Shown one piece after another: positions 17,601 to 29,056 of a stretch of 39,151 bases of DNA. The stretch comes from Terramyces sp. JEL0728 (taxonomy: Eukaryota; Chytridiomycota; Chytridiomycetes; Rhizophydiales; Terramycetaceae): positions 1-39,151 of the forward strand of contig JADIIU010000115.1 in NCBI GenBank assembly GCA_027603945.1, in the 5' to 3' direction. The position numbers were made by a program, and so were the translations under genes. The notes under the pieces were generated by a model. That model made no database searches. It was not told the DNA's origin and was given only the letters and a program-made list of their open reading frames with translations. Each line of letters starts with the position of its first letter. Positions within the stretch are counted from its first letter, which is position 1.

Positions 17601-19959
17601 ACAATTATTTTTCAAATACTTGAGGCTCTTTGATGTTTTTCAATTAGACTGCATAACTTGAGTGCGATGTTGATTGCATATATCCTCATAAAATTAACCT
17701 TCAAGTTGGCAAGGTAGTCAATGATATATTCTACATAAGCGGATATTACCTAAATAGTCCTGTAATTCTTCCAGATCTTCAAATGGTGAAGGGAATTTTC
17801 CGTAATCTATTTTTAAATGGAACATACAGGTTTTGACAGCCGGGATGTCTTGTAAAAGTTTGCTCCAGATTTCGAAAGCTGCCTTTAAATGGTCCTGGTT
17901 AAACTTGTTGATTTCCGACAGACTGATTGCTAGTTCACACTTTGCCATAGCTAAAATACTTGATATGCTGTTGTCTTTAGGGTCTATCGCGGTTATTTCA
18001 GCGACCAAACGTTCACACATTTCCAACAGGTGGGATTTCCCCATTTTTCTACAGAGTTGGAGATATTTGAGATTGTACCGCAATAAGTCTTTTCCCTCCA
18101 ACATTTCTTTTTCCATGAGCAACTCCAAAAATTCGAGCTGCAGCTGGTCGGTCGGATGTTTTTTCCCATAAAGATAAATGAACTTGTATTCACAGTCAAT
18201 CACAAATTTTAGTTGCTTCTGTGGTAGTTTCAAGCGTGGATAGATAAACTCATGGTTATTGCCATTGCTTTTCATTGATGCCAAAGTATAAATAGATAGT
18301 AATGATTCCAAATATTTCATTTCATCTAAATTATTAGAAAGCATAATTTCTTTTGCTGTATCCATACATTCGCTGTACTTTCCCACTGCTGTTAAACACT
18401 GCAAGTGCAAAATGTTTCTTTCGAGGATGCTGTCTTTATCTTTTTGCAATGACTTTGAAAGTTTCAGAGAATAAGCAATAAATTCCAAGGCGCCAGCCAT
18501 CCGCTTGCTGTTGAACATAAATACTGCAATGTTGTATGATAGACTTTCGGTTCTTTTTGCCAAATAGCTAGATTTTGGATAGTACATTTGTATCTGCTTG
18601 AACAGTGCAACGATATGCGAATAATTGTTTCCTGTTATAACCAATAATTGGGACATGGTAATATAAACGTTGCACAGCATCATCTCGGACTCTTGCACCT
18701 CTAAAATATTTGACTTTTGCGTCAAGTCAATCACACGTTTCAGCAGTGCCATTATATGCGCTACTTGGGGTATACATTGAGCCTTATTTCCAAGATACTG
18801 TTGAAAAATTTCCTCAATGGGAGACTGTGTGCATCTTATAACGCAAGAAACCACCATATTAATCAGCAGTGCTTCAAGTTTTGAAACTCTACAATGATCT
18901 GTGGTAGAGGAAAAGTTTAAATCGTATACGCTTTCGATCATGTTTGGTTTCAAATGTGTCAGTGCCGCAAGTAGTTCCGTAACCAATTTTGATTTTGTTA
19001 TTTCCTTGATAAAATCCAAGATAATTTGCATATCGAATTGATTTGCTATTGCAAAGTTTAGGGTAGCTGTTAACCATCCAATGCATGAAATTCTACCAGT
19101 ATTAAATTTAGCCAATTTCAAAGGTGAAACCAAAATATTATAAACCTGAATTTGTATATCTAACTGATTCTCAATATGGGATATTTTGTGTGTTAACTGG
19201 TGCAGCATTTTATCTACAATTTCAGGTTCAAATTTCTCCACTTGCAAATAGTACTTTAGACAGCACGAAGTAAATTCCACATATGTGTTTCCTAGATCAG
19301 GGAGGTGCTTACCTGTGGCAGATCCAGATAACTTGTAAAAAACTTTGAAAAGGTTTTCGCTGTTTTGGCTCCTAGTTTTAGACTGCATTGTCCAGCAATC
19401 AAGTCCGTCTGGTTGATACACGAGGTCTATTATATCTAGCTGAGAAGAGTATCCCAATCCGTGTGTAATTTGAAGCGCGCGAATGAAATATACTGAAACT
19501 ACTTGGTTTAGTGTTTCATTTGCAACATAAGGGATTCGGAAAAGCTGTTTACATCGACTGAGTGAAGGGGAAACAACGTTCCATTTTTCTTCTTTATCTC
19601 TTGACCCTTTAAGCAGGTAATTTAATAATAATATCAGTGAAAAGGAATGGTTGAACTAGATTAGTAAATATTACAGCCTGTATGTCAATCAATTTGCAAA
19701 GGAAATTCAGAGCCAGTTTTTCAATTTCCATTGTCTCTCGTTTCTTTTTATCTCTTGGTGTTGAATTCAATGCCATGATTGCGATCGCCATGATGTAATC
19801 CAAGTGCCTCTTAGTTGGTCGTAATCCCAGAGCTGATTTCAATCCTTCAAGGGTTTCCTTGTATACCTTCTCGCCTTTCTTTCTCGTCAACTCTCTCTTG
19901 ATTTGATCCACCAGTTGCGAACTATAGTTTTCCAAGCATTTCAGTTTTTTGAAATCCAT
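14631..19959 (-). CDS. ESP1: Separase, peptidase C50 (unit A)
   Basis: Cleaves cohesin at anaphase onset. Ten exons: 19959..19675, 19655..17750, 17730..17620, 17598..17418, 17397..16783, 16762..16641, 16620..16192, 16172..15705, 15684..15111, 15090..14631. They give 5151 nt, or 1716 aa, normal for the family. The N-terminal ~1300 residues are helical, TPR-like and poorly conserved. The C-terminal protease domain has PDKNVQCIPWESLPVLRG, SRLPS, the catalytic His in FLYFGHGAG (~1594), the catalytic Cys in LIFGCSSG (~1620), and the family block GNLWDITDVDIDRF. Introns are 19-21 nt; the one at 15685-15704 has a GTTA donor. The stop overlaps AATAAA and lies 2 bp from the DHODH stop. Confidence 0.95.
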
Positions 19960-20034
19960 AAAAGTGTCCGAAATTGAAAAAATAATTGGGGTTTCAAAGT
20001 TGAATCCCCAGGTATCAATAAAATCAATTTTATT

Positions 20035-20512
20035 TCAACATGAAGAAAAATCGCATAATCCATAACCAGCTCCAGAGTTCATAGAACAAGATGTTGAAGC
20101 AGGACATGTTGAAAGCACAATAATAGAGTTTCCATTTGCGTCCATTTGACAATTTGCTACCTGGGCTCCGGAACACTGAGGCAGAACACCTAACGTGCAA
20201 CTAGTACCTGCTGCTATCACTGGGTTGCTATTGCAATTGCCGGTAGATGAACTGCCGCATGAGGTGGAACAGATGGGAGAACCGTTCTGTAATAAACAAG
20301 AAGTTGTGTCTGGACAACTTTGAAATACATACTGTCCGATGAAGCCAGATGTACCAATTGTCCATGCGCATATTGCAATTTGATTTCCTGAGCAAGTCTG
20401 GGGTGAAGTAGCGGGATCGCATGAAGTAGTTGGATCGATAACAGCGTTGTTGCATCCTCCTGTAGATGGTGTAGTTGTTGGGACTGTTGCGGTGTTGCAG
20501 TTTCCATAAAGA
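20035..20512 (-). pseudogene. Secreted Cys-rich protein, 3' part, cut at the A/B junction
   Basis: The open frame reads 158 residues to TGA at 20037..20035 and is open at its 5' end, where unit A stops. It holds two similar Cys-rich modules. Each has C-[SG]-x-Q-[IV]-A-x-C, then SCPDTTSC or TCPASTSC, and a final Cys pair. The first residues (NTATVPTTTPSTGG) look like a Thr/Pro linker from a further upstream module. The C-x-G-x-Q-x-A-x-C...C pattern resembles chitin-binding modules such as CBM19; I treat that as a suggestion only. AATAAA (20034..20029) directly follows the stop. The native N-terminus and signal peptide are lost here. The frame instead joins MED18 sequence of unit B in phase. 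Confidence 0.7.
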
Positions 20513-20895
20513 TCAAAGTAAAAACAAATGTCAATTAAAAGTTACCTGTAGCCCAATTCTTTCATGAAATCCAGTACTTGGCCCTCTAGGACTGTAGAGT
20601 GAACTACTCTATGATTCGCTAGCTTCTGTCCTGCTTTCGGAGGTTCTGGTTGACACCTCTGCACCAGCGACCAGCTACGACCATCAAGGTCTATTCCGTT
20701 TACTGGCGAAACTAGCGATAACACGACATCATCATTCCGCTGTGGTCCATATGGTGTTTCGATTGTTGGTTTAAAAACTATTTCGTGGTCGCAATACGGC
20801 TCTGGTTCTCTTGCTGATATTCCAGTAAGTAAAGAGAGTATTTGCTTCCGTTTGTCATCATGAAAATAACCATACAAGGAGCACTCTATTGACAT
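20513..20895 (-). pseudogene. MED18: MED18, truncated at the tandem junction (unit B)
   Basis: Exon 1 (20895..20546) and the 21-nt intron (20545..20525) are the same as in unit A apart from one silent change (TGC to TGT). After 20513 the MED18 exon 2 sequence is replaced by the tail of the Cys-rich gene. This copy can therefore not make MED18. It may express a 117-residue truncated form, or a fusion if the intron is removed. Confidence 0.8.
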
Positions 20896-21091
20896 GCTGG
20901 AGATTGCAAATATTTGAAGGAAATTTCAACCAGAAAATTCAATCCGACTTACTGTAGCTATTACAAGGGTATAATGACATCATCACTCCAGATCGAGCGG
21001 CAGAACTGGATTGGTGAAAAGGCAGAGCTTTGGGAGCAATTGGGCAGAGCAGAAAATGATGCACAGCCCCCAAAAAAATGCACACCAAAGG

Positions 21092-21098
21092 TATAAAT
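21092..21098 (+). promoter_or_regulatory. TATA-box-like element (unit B copy)
   Basis: TATAAAT sits 30 bp before the ATG at 21129, unchanged from unit A. Confidence 0.45.
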
Positions 21099-21128
21099 CA
21101 AACAGTGAAAAAATAGCAATATCACAAA

Positions 21129-21995
21129 ATGCAAATAGTATTCGCTCTCTTCTCTCTAGCTCTTGCTTCACCTGTCGATTCTTCTCTTGAAAAACGCGAT
21201 GCTCCAATGGTAATCATCCAAAGACAAATGGACAAAGGGCAAACCGGTGGTTCATTTGGATGCTTTGGATTCCCAGCTGCTGATAATGATAGAATCAAGG
21301 AAATCTTACAGTTGACTCCTGGTACTGGAGTTAAATTCTACAGACAAACCAACTGCAAACAATTGATTGGAAATGCTGTGTTCACTTCAACTGGTCTTTT
21401 GCCAGATGATTTCCAACGAACCGATATCCAATCCTTGAGATTGGTTCCTCTATCTGGTGGAAACAATACTCCTGACCAATGGAATGGCCAAGGTCAGAAT
21501 GGCAATGGTAACAACGGCCAATGGAATGGTAATGGCTATGGATCCTACAAAGATTCTCAAGAATGGGACTCTGGTAACGGCTACAACAACGGCCAAGGTG
21601 ACCAAAGCCAAAATGGCCAATGGAATGGTAATGGTAACAACGGCCAATGGAATGGTAACCAAGGCGGATCTTTAATCGTCAAATTCGAGCTTCAGCAAAC
21701 CAGAGTCGAAACTGGTGGCAGCATTGGCTGCTTCGGTATCAACGCTGTAAATCCAAACCACATCAAACAGGTTACCCAAATTCCTGCTGGGTTCCAAGTC
21801 ACATTCTACAAAGGTTTCAACTGTCAAAAGCAAGATTTGATCCAAAATGTTGTGCAAACCCAAGTCGGTTGGGTTGATAACCAAGTTGCCAATGCAGATA
21901 TCTTGTCCATCAGATTGAAGCCTATTGGAACTTCACAAAAATTCAGTGAACCAGCCAGAATGCAACACGACAGCATTGAATATCACCAATACTAA
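21129..21995 (+). CDS. Secreted two-domain protein, possible beta/gamma-crystallin-like repeats (unit B)
   Basis: 288 aa, same architecture as the unit A copy: signal peptide, LEKR site, two GCFG...SIRL/SLRL domains and a QWNG/NGN linker. I see two amino-acid changes, both in the low-complexity linker (Ser to Asn and Gly to Ser). The remaining base changes are silent. The two folded domains are unchanged, which suggests constraint on them and tolerance in the linker. Confidence 0.8.
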   Translation: MQIVFALFSLALASPVDSSLEKRDAPMVIIQRQMDKGQTGGSFGCFGFPAADNDRIKEILQLTPGTGVKFYRQTNCKQLIGNAVFTSTGLLPDDFQRTDIQSLRLVPLSGGNNTPDQWNGQGQNGNGNNGQWNGNGYGSYKDSQEWDSGNGYNNGQGDQSQNGQWNGNGNNGQWNGNQGGSLIVKFELQQTRVETGGSIGCFGINAVNPNHIKQVTQIPAGFQVTFYKGFNCQKQDLIQNVVQTQVGWVDNQVANADILSIRLKPIGTSQKFSEPARMQHDSIEYHQY

Positions 21996-22200
21996 ATTAC
22001 TCTTTTAAATAAACAATTTTTGCTGAAATCAATTTGCCTGTTTGTGCTGGTATTAACCAATCGAGGTTGAATTTGAAGCAGGCAAGCTCAATGCGTAATC
22101 ACAAGACCAAAGAATATACTTTTCGCAATATTTTTAACGCAGTTTATTGAAAATAGAATTAATCCATCATTCCATCATCAGGTCTAAAATTAGCAAGTTC

Positions 22201-25200
22201 TTACAATTGCGAAGGCTTCAACATTCCAGGGATCTTTAATGCTGCTTCATAATCTGCCTTTTGCTTATCTGCTAGAGCTTGTTCACGTTCTTCCAAGTAT
22301 AGCTCAGCATTATCGGATCCAGAGAATTCCTTTAATGTTACTAAAAAGTCTCTTAAATGCCCTTTAAAGGTATTTGGATCGTTGGCAAATTTAAAGAGCC
22401 CAATAGTGAACTGCTGGACTTGGATTGCTTGCAAGTGTGGGAATGCTGAGAGCAGCATTTCAGACACAAATTTAGATATGTATTCAGAGTTTGTTGTATT
22501 GGGTGGAACGACTGAAGGGTCATATAATGGCACAGTGATTTGATTTGATTCAACAATTTGGAACATGGTCATCAAAATCAAACCTTGCAATTTGAATCCT
22601 AAGGTTAGGGAAACTTACCAGCTTTGTGCGAAGTACTTGTGAGCACAAAGAAAATGTCTTGTAATAAACTGATGTAATAATCTTGGAAGAATTGGTTCGA
22701 TAAGTTACGATCACATTTTTGGAAATTAGCAATCAAGTCAACACAGATACATAAACCAACTTCTCCAATGTCTCTCATAGTGTGCTTGAATGACCATACA
22801 ATGGAATCCATAAGCATTCTGAACTGAGGCTTGCCCAATGTGAGGAGTGCTACGTTAAGTGAAAAACATACCATCGAAACACGACACGTTGATTGATTGA
22901 AGCAACTTGAAGAACCCGATACGGTGTTCCGGATATTCTTCAAAGTTCTTATTGATCATATTCAAAGTGCATTCGAAAACAGCATCTAAAATTGCTGGAA
23001 CCTTGTCTGACATCAACGACTACAGTTAAAGCTATCATACCCCCAATTTCGTTACAATGTTTGCCATAACATTCAAAACTTCTGGCTCTTTAGATGGTTC
23101 CACATTTCTTGAATAGTCAACTAAAACAGCCTCCAACAGGGAAGGAATTATATTTTGGTTAACTGCATTCAAGTCTTCGGCTTTTTGAATGTATGTATCA
23201 ACCAATTTTAAAATCTCCTTCTTGATGGTTCGAAGGCCTCTCACTCTAGGTGTTTTTGTAGCGACTGGACCACCTTCAACAATTGCTTCAGAAATGAGTC
23301 CGCCAACAGCTTTATATAGTCCAAGTAGATCCATAAATATACGTCCAATTTGGCAGATAAATGGAGAGCCGACAGCAATACATGCTGATACGTTTGTTTT
23401 CAAAATGTTTGCCAAAATCTTGACATTCTCGGGGCTGTTCAGTACATTGACATTTTGTCCTGCTTGTTGAATGAGGTTATCCCAGGCACGATTAGGAAGT
23501 TCCATATATTTGACAATCAGTCTTTCTTGGAATGATTTGTTTGGCTGTGCAGAGATCATGTATCCAACTGCTTCATAGAAAGTGTGGACTTGCTGCGGTT
23601 GCAAATCCGATGTAATGGAATCGATTGTTTGCAGAATTTCTTCGATATATGGCATTACTTCGGATGGTTGTTGTATAACAAAATGTCTCCTACATTTCTG
23701 AGAAATTTTAATGAATGTATCACAAGCCATATCTTGGACCCCTTCGTGTAATTCGTGCATGAACTCAAATAGTTTGTTTACGACAGTTTTCAAGAATTTC
23801 CAGTGAGCTTTCAAGAAACGGGGATATTGTCCAACAACATACATAATATTGGACGCAACCACAGCCTTGTTGTCCTTTCCACGCTTCATTTCACACAAGC
23901 TAAGCAAGTCCTTGATAACCATCACCAAAAATCTTTTTTCTGTATCTTCCGACAGAGCTCCAGATATGGATCCGACTGCCCAGCATAATTTATTCAGGTT
24001 ATCCCATGACCATTCTGATCCATCCATCTGCAATCAAAAAGAAATTACCTGTTTTTCTAATTTTCGAGACATGATTTGTTCGGTATCTTCAGTATCCAAG
24101 TGGGTTAGATAAACAAGAACTTCTCTCATGCTTTTGTACAAAATAATGGTATCACTTTCCTTCAGCGTTTCTCTGACAATTTCACCTTCATCATTTTCAA
24201 CGATCAACACTTCCTCTGGTCTTACCATAGCTTCAATCATAACTACTCTCAACATTGACATAACTTCTGCATAAAGGTGCACGCGCGCTTCATAGTTTGC
24301 TTGCCGTCCTCCAAATGCAACCGGTGTACTCAAATTCAACAATGGATTTGCCATTCTTGGTGCACTTGAGTAGTCATCATATAATTCTGCAACCAGTTTA
24401 GTCCAATATTCCAAACAGATTTTGAAAACTTCTCGATCTTTGACTTCTGAAATTCTAATCAGATACTTGTGACCCAATAGCAGCACCTCCTTTGTTGCGG
24501 GGTCAGACGCTGCTGCACCTTCTAGTGGCTACAATTAACACATGATTACTTTCAGATGGGATCCAAGGAAACTAGAGAAGAACAATGCCATGTTCTGAAC
24601 AAAGTTTTGGTCATCGTCGGTAGAATTTTCATATACTTCAGGAATGTCTGGGTTAGACTAAAAATACTGGTTGTAATTGGCAAGATATTGACTATCTTTT
24701 CCATGACAAACTTGTAGAGTAAAACAAATTTGTCGTTATATTCCGGTCCAACTTGAAGAGATCCAATTTCAGTCAGGCACTTCAAGACAACATTTCGGAA
24801 GGCAGGCACGGAAAAGAACTACATGAGCGCAGAATTACCCTGTTGCATAGTAGATTAATTAAATCTGTTTCGAAAATATACCCTAACGGAATCCAATTCA
24901 AAAATCTGAGAAGTGTGTGTAAAGTTGCGCTGATGAGTGATGGTTTTTCAGCGTCAGAGAGAATTTCATGACACAATTGGAAGATCTCTGAAAATTGATC
25001 ACATAGAGATGATTTCAATTGCTTGGTCTTGGATTGAGTCATCTGTTCCAGTGAATAATCGAAAATCTCTTCGCTACAGTTAAAAGCAGATTACCTCAAT
25101 AGCTTCAAGATCATCATGTTATTTTCACAGAGCGATAGATTCGATTTGCTGGAAACCACTATTTCTGGAATAAATGTTGGCCAGTTGTGAGGCCAGTCCT

Positions 25201-25644
25201 GCTTCAAAATCTGCGTCAACAAATCCAAATACCTGCACAAGTACAATGTTTAATTTTGAGAGTAGTGTGCGGTTTCGTTCAAGAGAAACTTCGTCTGAAG
25301 CTGTTTTGATGATAAATGCAATGATGAAGTTCTTGATCCCTTGTCGGTTTTGCGGTGGAAGGACTTTCCACATAGTTTTGATCAATTTTTCCAATATCTG
25401 AAGCGCAATAAACTTTGTTAATTTGAATTACTCTTGATTCGATCAGGGAAGATTGTTCCAATATTTGATCGACCCTCTCCCATGAATTCGGGTGTTCTTG
25501 AAATTGTTCCAGCAACTGTTTGGCCACCAATTGCTATTGTGAATGTTAGATTACTTCCGGGCCGGCAGTTCTAAAGAATGTTGCGACTACCTTGTCAAAC
25601 GTTGCAATGTTCAAGTCAACGCTAAAATCCAAGATTTGTTCCAT
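22201..25644 (-). CDS. CRM1: Exportin-1 / CRM1 (unit B)
   Basis: Twelve exons as in unit A. Two introns are one base longer: intron 3 (25211-25232) and intron 10 (22850-22871) are 22 nt instead of 21. Spliced, both copies keep 1071 aa. Dozens of base differences are scattered through this copy, yet I found no amino-acid change in the exons I compared. That is strong purifying selection and argues that both sequences have been functional. The longer introns put the flanking exons out of frame if unspliced, so a naive reading would call a frameshift; splicing removes it. Confidence 0.95.
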
Positions 25645-25910
25645 GACGAAAAAACAAAAAAACTGCAGTAGAATCGGACATAAATTAGGAACTAAGATAG
25701 GACTAACGGATTTCAGTTCTACCCTACGGAAATGCAAAAATTTGAGAATTATGCGACAGGTTCTGCAATGTAATGGGTAAAGCCAATACTGGCAGGCTTC
25801 TGATCTCAATAGCAATATCTGCAACTATACAGCCTCTCTTTCATTTGACACTCACTGAGTTATAGACAGCGTAGCACAAACTAAAATTGATCATGACTAT
25901 TTGGTTTATT

Positions 25911-27509
25911 TCAGTTGGGAAGAATTCCATCTTCCGGCCCAGGAGGAAATCTTTTGATCGCTTCAATGGCCAGCTTCTTCCATTCGTTACAAATAGATAT
26001 TGGGGGATGGTTTGGCCCCAAAATCGCAGACATGCCTCTTAGAATAATACAGCTTCTTACTGCCATCACATATTGCTCTGGAATCGTCTTGGTTCTATCT
26101 AAAGAATCTAAATATTCCATATACGCCTGGATTCCCATCCCTTCAGTGATTTCCAAATCATCTCGATCCAGCCCGATAACACAAGTTTTGTACATTACAA
26201 AATCATTCCCCTTGATAGTTTCAAATCCCAACTCTTTAGCCATGGCAATGGTTTCTTCTTTCTTGGATACACCTTCGGCTAATAGTAGAATCAGCTTTGC
26301 CAAATCTCTGCGATCCTTGCGACTAATAACCTTTACTTGACCATAATCAATCAAGCCAAGGTTACCTTGCGGAGTGACAAGAATGTTGCCAGCTATTATC
26401 AACTATCAATTACGATGAGGATCTCCATTAAAAATTCCGTCAATAAGGATTTGATGTCCTTGGATATACAGCAGTTCGTTGTATAACTTTAAGATATTGT
26501 ATTTGGTTGATTCGACCTCTATCTTGCCCATGAAACCAAACACAAAGTTGTAAATGGAACAGAGTCCCCCATAAATTTTAGTGGCAGTGTGATCAATCAA
26601 GTATCTGCTTTTAAACATCCAGCTTGGGTGTTTTGCAATCTCTTGAAACTCTTCCAATGTATAACCAAGCCGTTTTGCTTGCTTTGTCACATTTTCTACG
26701 ACAGCATCAATTAACTTTACCCCCGGAATATAATCCATCACGAAAATAGTTGGTTTGACCAGCCCTGGAACTGGCAATGGTACTCTAACATGTGGTGCAA
26801 CCCGTTTCATGTTTTTGTGAATAGTACTGAGAGCCCACGCTTCCCTTTCAAAGTCAAACTCCATAAAGAACTGTTTCTCCAATTCATCCATAATGAGTGC
26901 TTGTTCAGGTTGTGCCAATCTAACAAACCTTGAGACTGTTAAAATATCAGATTTAAATAATTCAAAAGCGTTAGGATGCTGGATTTTAACAACCACGTCT
27001 TTACCATTCAGAAGCTTTGCTTTATGAACTTGGGCGATAGAAGCTGCTGCTATTGGAACGTCGTTGAATTCAGAGAACACATCTGATATTTCCGTGCCCA
27101 GCCCTTCCTTTACCATTTTGCGCGCTGTATCGCCAGTAATGCCTGGAACTCCGTCAAGCAACACTTTAAAGACGTTTCTATAAACTTCTGGTGCGACATC
27201 GGGTCTGGTTGCTAACACTTGCCCCACTTTAATATAAATTCCTCCTAGATCCAAAATTACTTTGAGTGCAATTGGCGCATAGTGCTTGTGCAATTCAGCC
27301 CATTCTTCATCGTTTTTCTTTGTGAATTGCTCATCGCCCTTTTTTGAAAACTGGTTCTGTCTCCATTGCACAAATCTGTAGTGGGCAAATATTGGAAACA
27401 TTCGACCCCAAAAAGTTACAGGTCTGGCAGCTTTCTTTAAATCGTCTTGATAATATGCACTGGCTCCTACCAATGCAGTCGTTCCAATTGTGATCAATCG
27501 AAAACGCAT
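25911..27509 (-). CDS. ABC1/ADCK-family atypical kinase (unit B)
   Basis: 525 aa in two exons (27509..26414, 26392..25911), identical in translation to the unit A copy. KVGQ, AAAS, DPHPGN and LIDYG motifs are all present. It lies in the no-difference core. Confidence 0.93.
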
Positions 27510-27591
27510 TGACAATCAACAAAAAAATCAAAAATTTCACATGGTTCTGGCGTGGAGTGCACAGGAAACCTTCCAAATAAACATTTCCCAA

Positions 27592-28923
27592 ATGTCAGAT
27601 AATATGGGTAACAAGCTAAACGCTTGCGAATACAAGGTAAGCATTCCGTAATAGCAGACTGGAAGAACTTTGGGCCAAGGGAGCTACGCTACAGTAAAAG
27701 AAGCTGTTAAAGTAAATCAAAAATAACAGAAAGATTAAAACGGGAGAACATTACGCAGCAAAAGTGATTTCAAAGAAATTGATGAAGGGCAAAGAGCAGA
27801 TGATTCTTAACGAAATCAATGTTCTTAGAAAAATTACCAAGGGACATAAAAATATTATTTCGCTGTACGATTGTAATTGGTAATAATGGTAGATTTTGAA
27901 ACGCCGAATAATTGTAATCATTAGTTGATCGCAGTGTACTTGGTGTTGGACTTGTGTATTGGTGGAGAATTATTTGAAAGACTGACTGACGCAGGGCAGT
28001 TTTACGAAAAGGATGCGGCAAAGATTGTCAGGACAGTAGCCGATGCGCTAATGTATCTGCACGAGAACAACATTGTACATAGAGATATCAAAGTATTTTT
28101 TTCTAACAAAGCCCGAGAATTTATTATTCAAAAATAGAGAGCCAGAAAGCGAATTGGTAGTTGCAGATTTTGGATTAGCTGTGATGCTAGAATATCCAGA
28201 TAAAAAATGCAGTGTCAAAACATCTTGCGGAACTCCAGGTTATATGGCGCCAGGTATGTACTTTATTTATTAGAAATGATTCTTAAATTGGGTCACGGCA
28301 AACCTGTGGATTTATGGGCAGTTGGTGTCATGGCTTTCTTTTTGTAATAGCTTATTAACCTTGACTTTCTGGCTGTCTTCCATTTGAGAATGAAGACGAA
28401 ACCATAGAGGACCACAATACCTGCAACGCAATCTATACATTTGAGCCAGTAGAATGGGCCAATGTTTCAGCCCATGGTAATTTTAACTAACCTAGCAAAG
28501 GGGTTTATTCAAGAACTGCTGGTTGTGGATGAAGCGAAGCGTTTAACAGCCGAGCAAGCTTTTCGCCACCATTGGTTAAGTGATGACGCAGTCAAACATC
28601 ATGGATCTGAAGACTTGCTGCCAAGAGTCCGCAAAGGCTTTGACGCTAGAAAAATGTTCAGAAAAGCCATCGACGTGGTTAAAGCAGTGAATATGCTCTC
28701 GATGCACAGCATATTCTCTGCCAAAAGCTCTGCAGATAATGTTGCCAATTCTCCCAGTTCACGATCGGCAACTACACAGGATAACTTTGAAGCCCCCACC
28801 GAAAATAGTTTCCTACTTGTCCCAGGGTTCATATCCCGAGAAAGTTCGTTTAGGGTGCATGACGATATTCCTATTTCAAATCCTACCGCTGTAGCCTTAA
28901 GCGTAATTCCTGATAATAAATAA
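27592..28923 (+). CDS. CaMK-like kinase 1 (unit B)
   Basis: Nine exons and 389 aa, identical to the unit A copy, including the 21-nt exon (27893-27913) and the GT-TG intron (28344-28363). The unusual 3' splice site is therefore either real or present in both copies through recent homogenisation. Confidence 0.93.
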
Positions 28924-29056
28924 TATTCCAACCGTTGCTCCTTGGATTGAATTCAAATAACGGATTGTATCTAACTAGGGCTGAAATCAAAAACTTGTCA
29001 GCATCCTGTAGTATTTCATGTTCTGGATTGTGGTCATTTGCACTTGCAATTTTCCA

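Larger units (their letters stand above)
1875..20512 (+). repeat. Tandem unit A (18,638 bp)
   Basis: This block is repeated in direct orientation as unit B. Homology starts at 1875: tcaaagtaaaaac is shared with 20513, while the bases to its left differ (gaat against aaga). The offset is 18,638 at the left end, falls to 18,636 after two single-base indels at ~3390, returns to 18,638 through two CRM1 introns, and is 18,639 at the right end. The left breakpoint cuts MED18 exon 2 and the right breakpoint cuts the Cys-rich protein gene. Confidence 0.97.

Noticed and set aside
20217..20534. Minus-strand frame crossing the unit junction with many Gln and His
   Set aside because: It is the wrong frame of the Cys-rich gene. 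The frame one base away shows the regular Cys pattern and ends at a stop abutting AATAAA.
22605..22943. Apparent frameshift in CRM1 of unit B suggesting a pseudogene
   Set aside because: The extra base lies inside a 22-nt intron (22850-22871). After splicing the frame and protein are intact.
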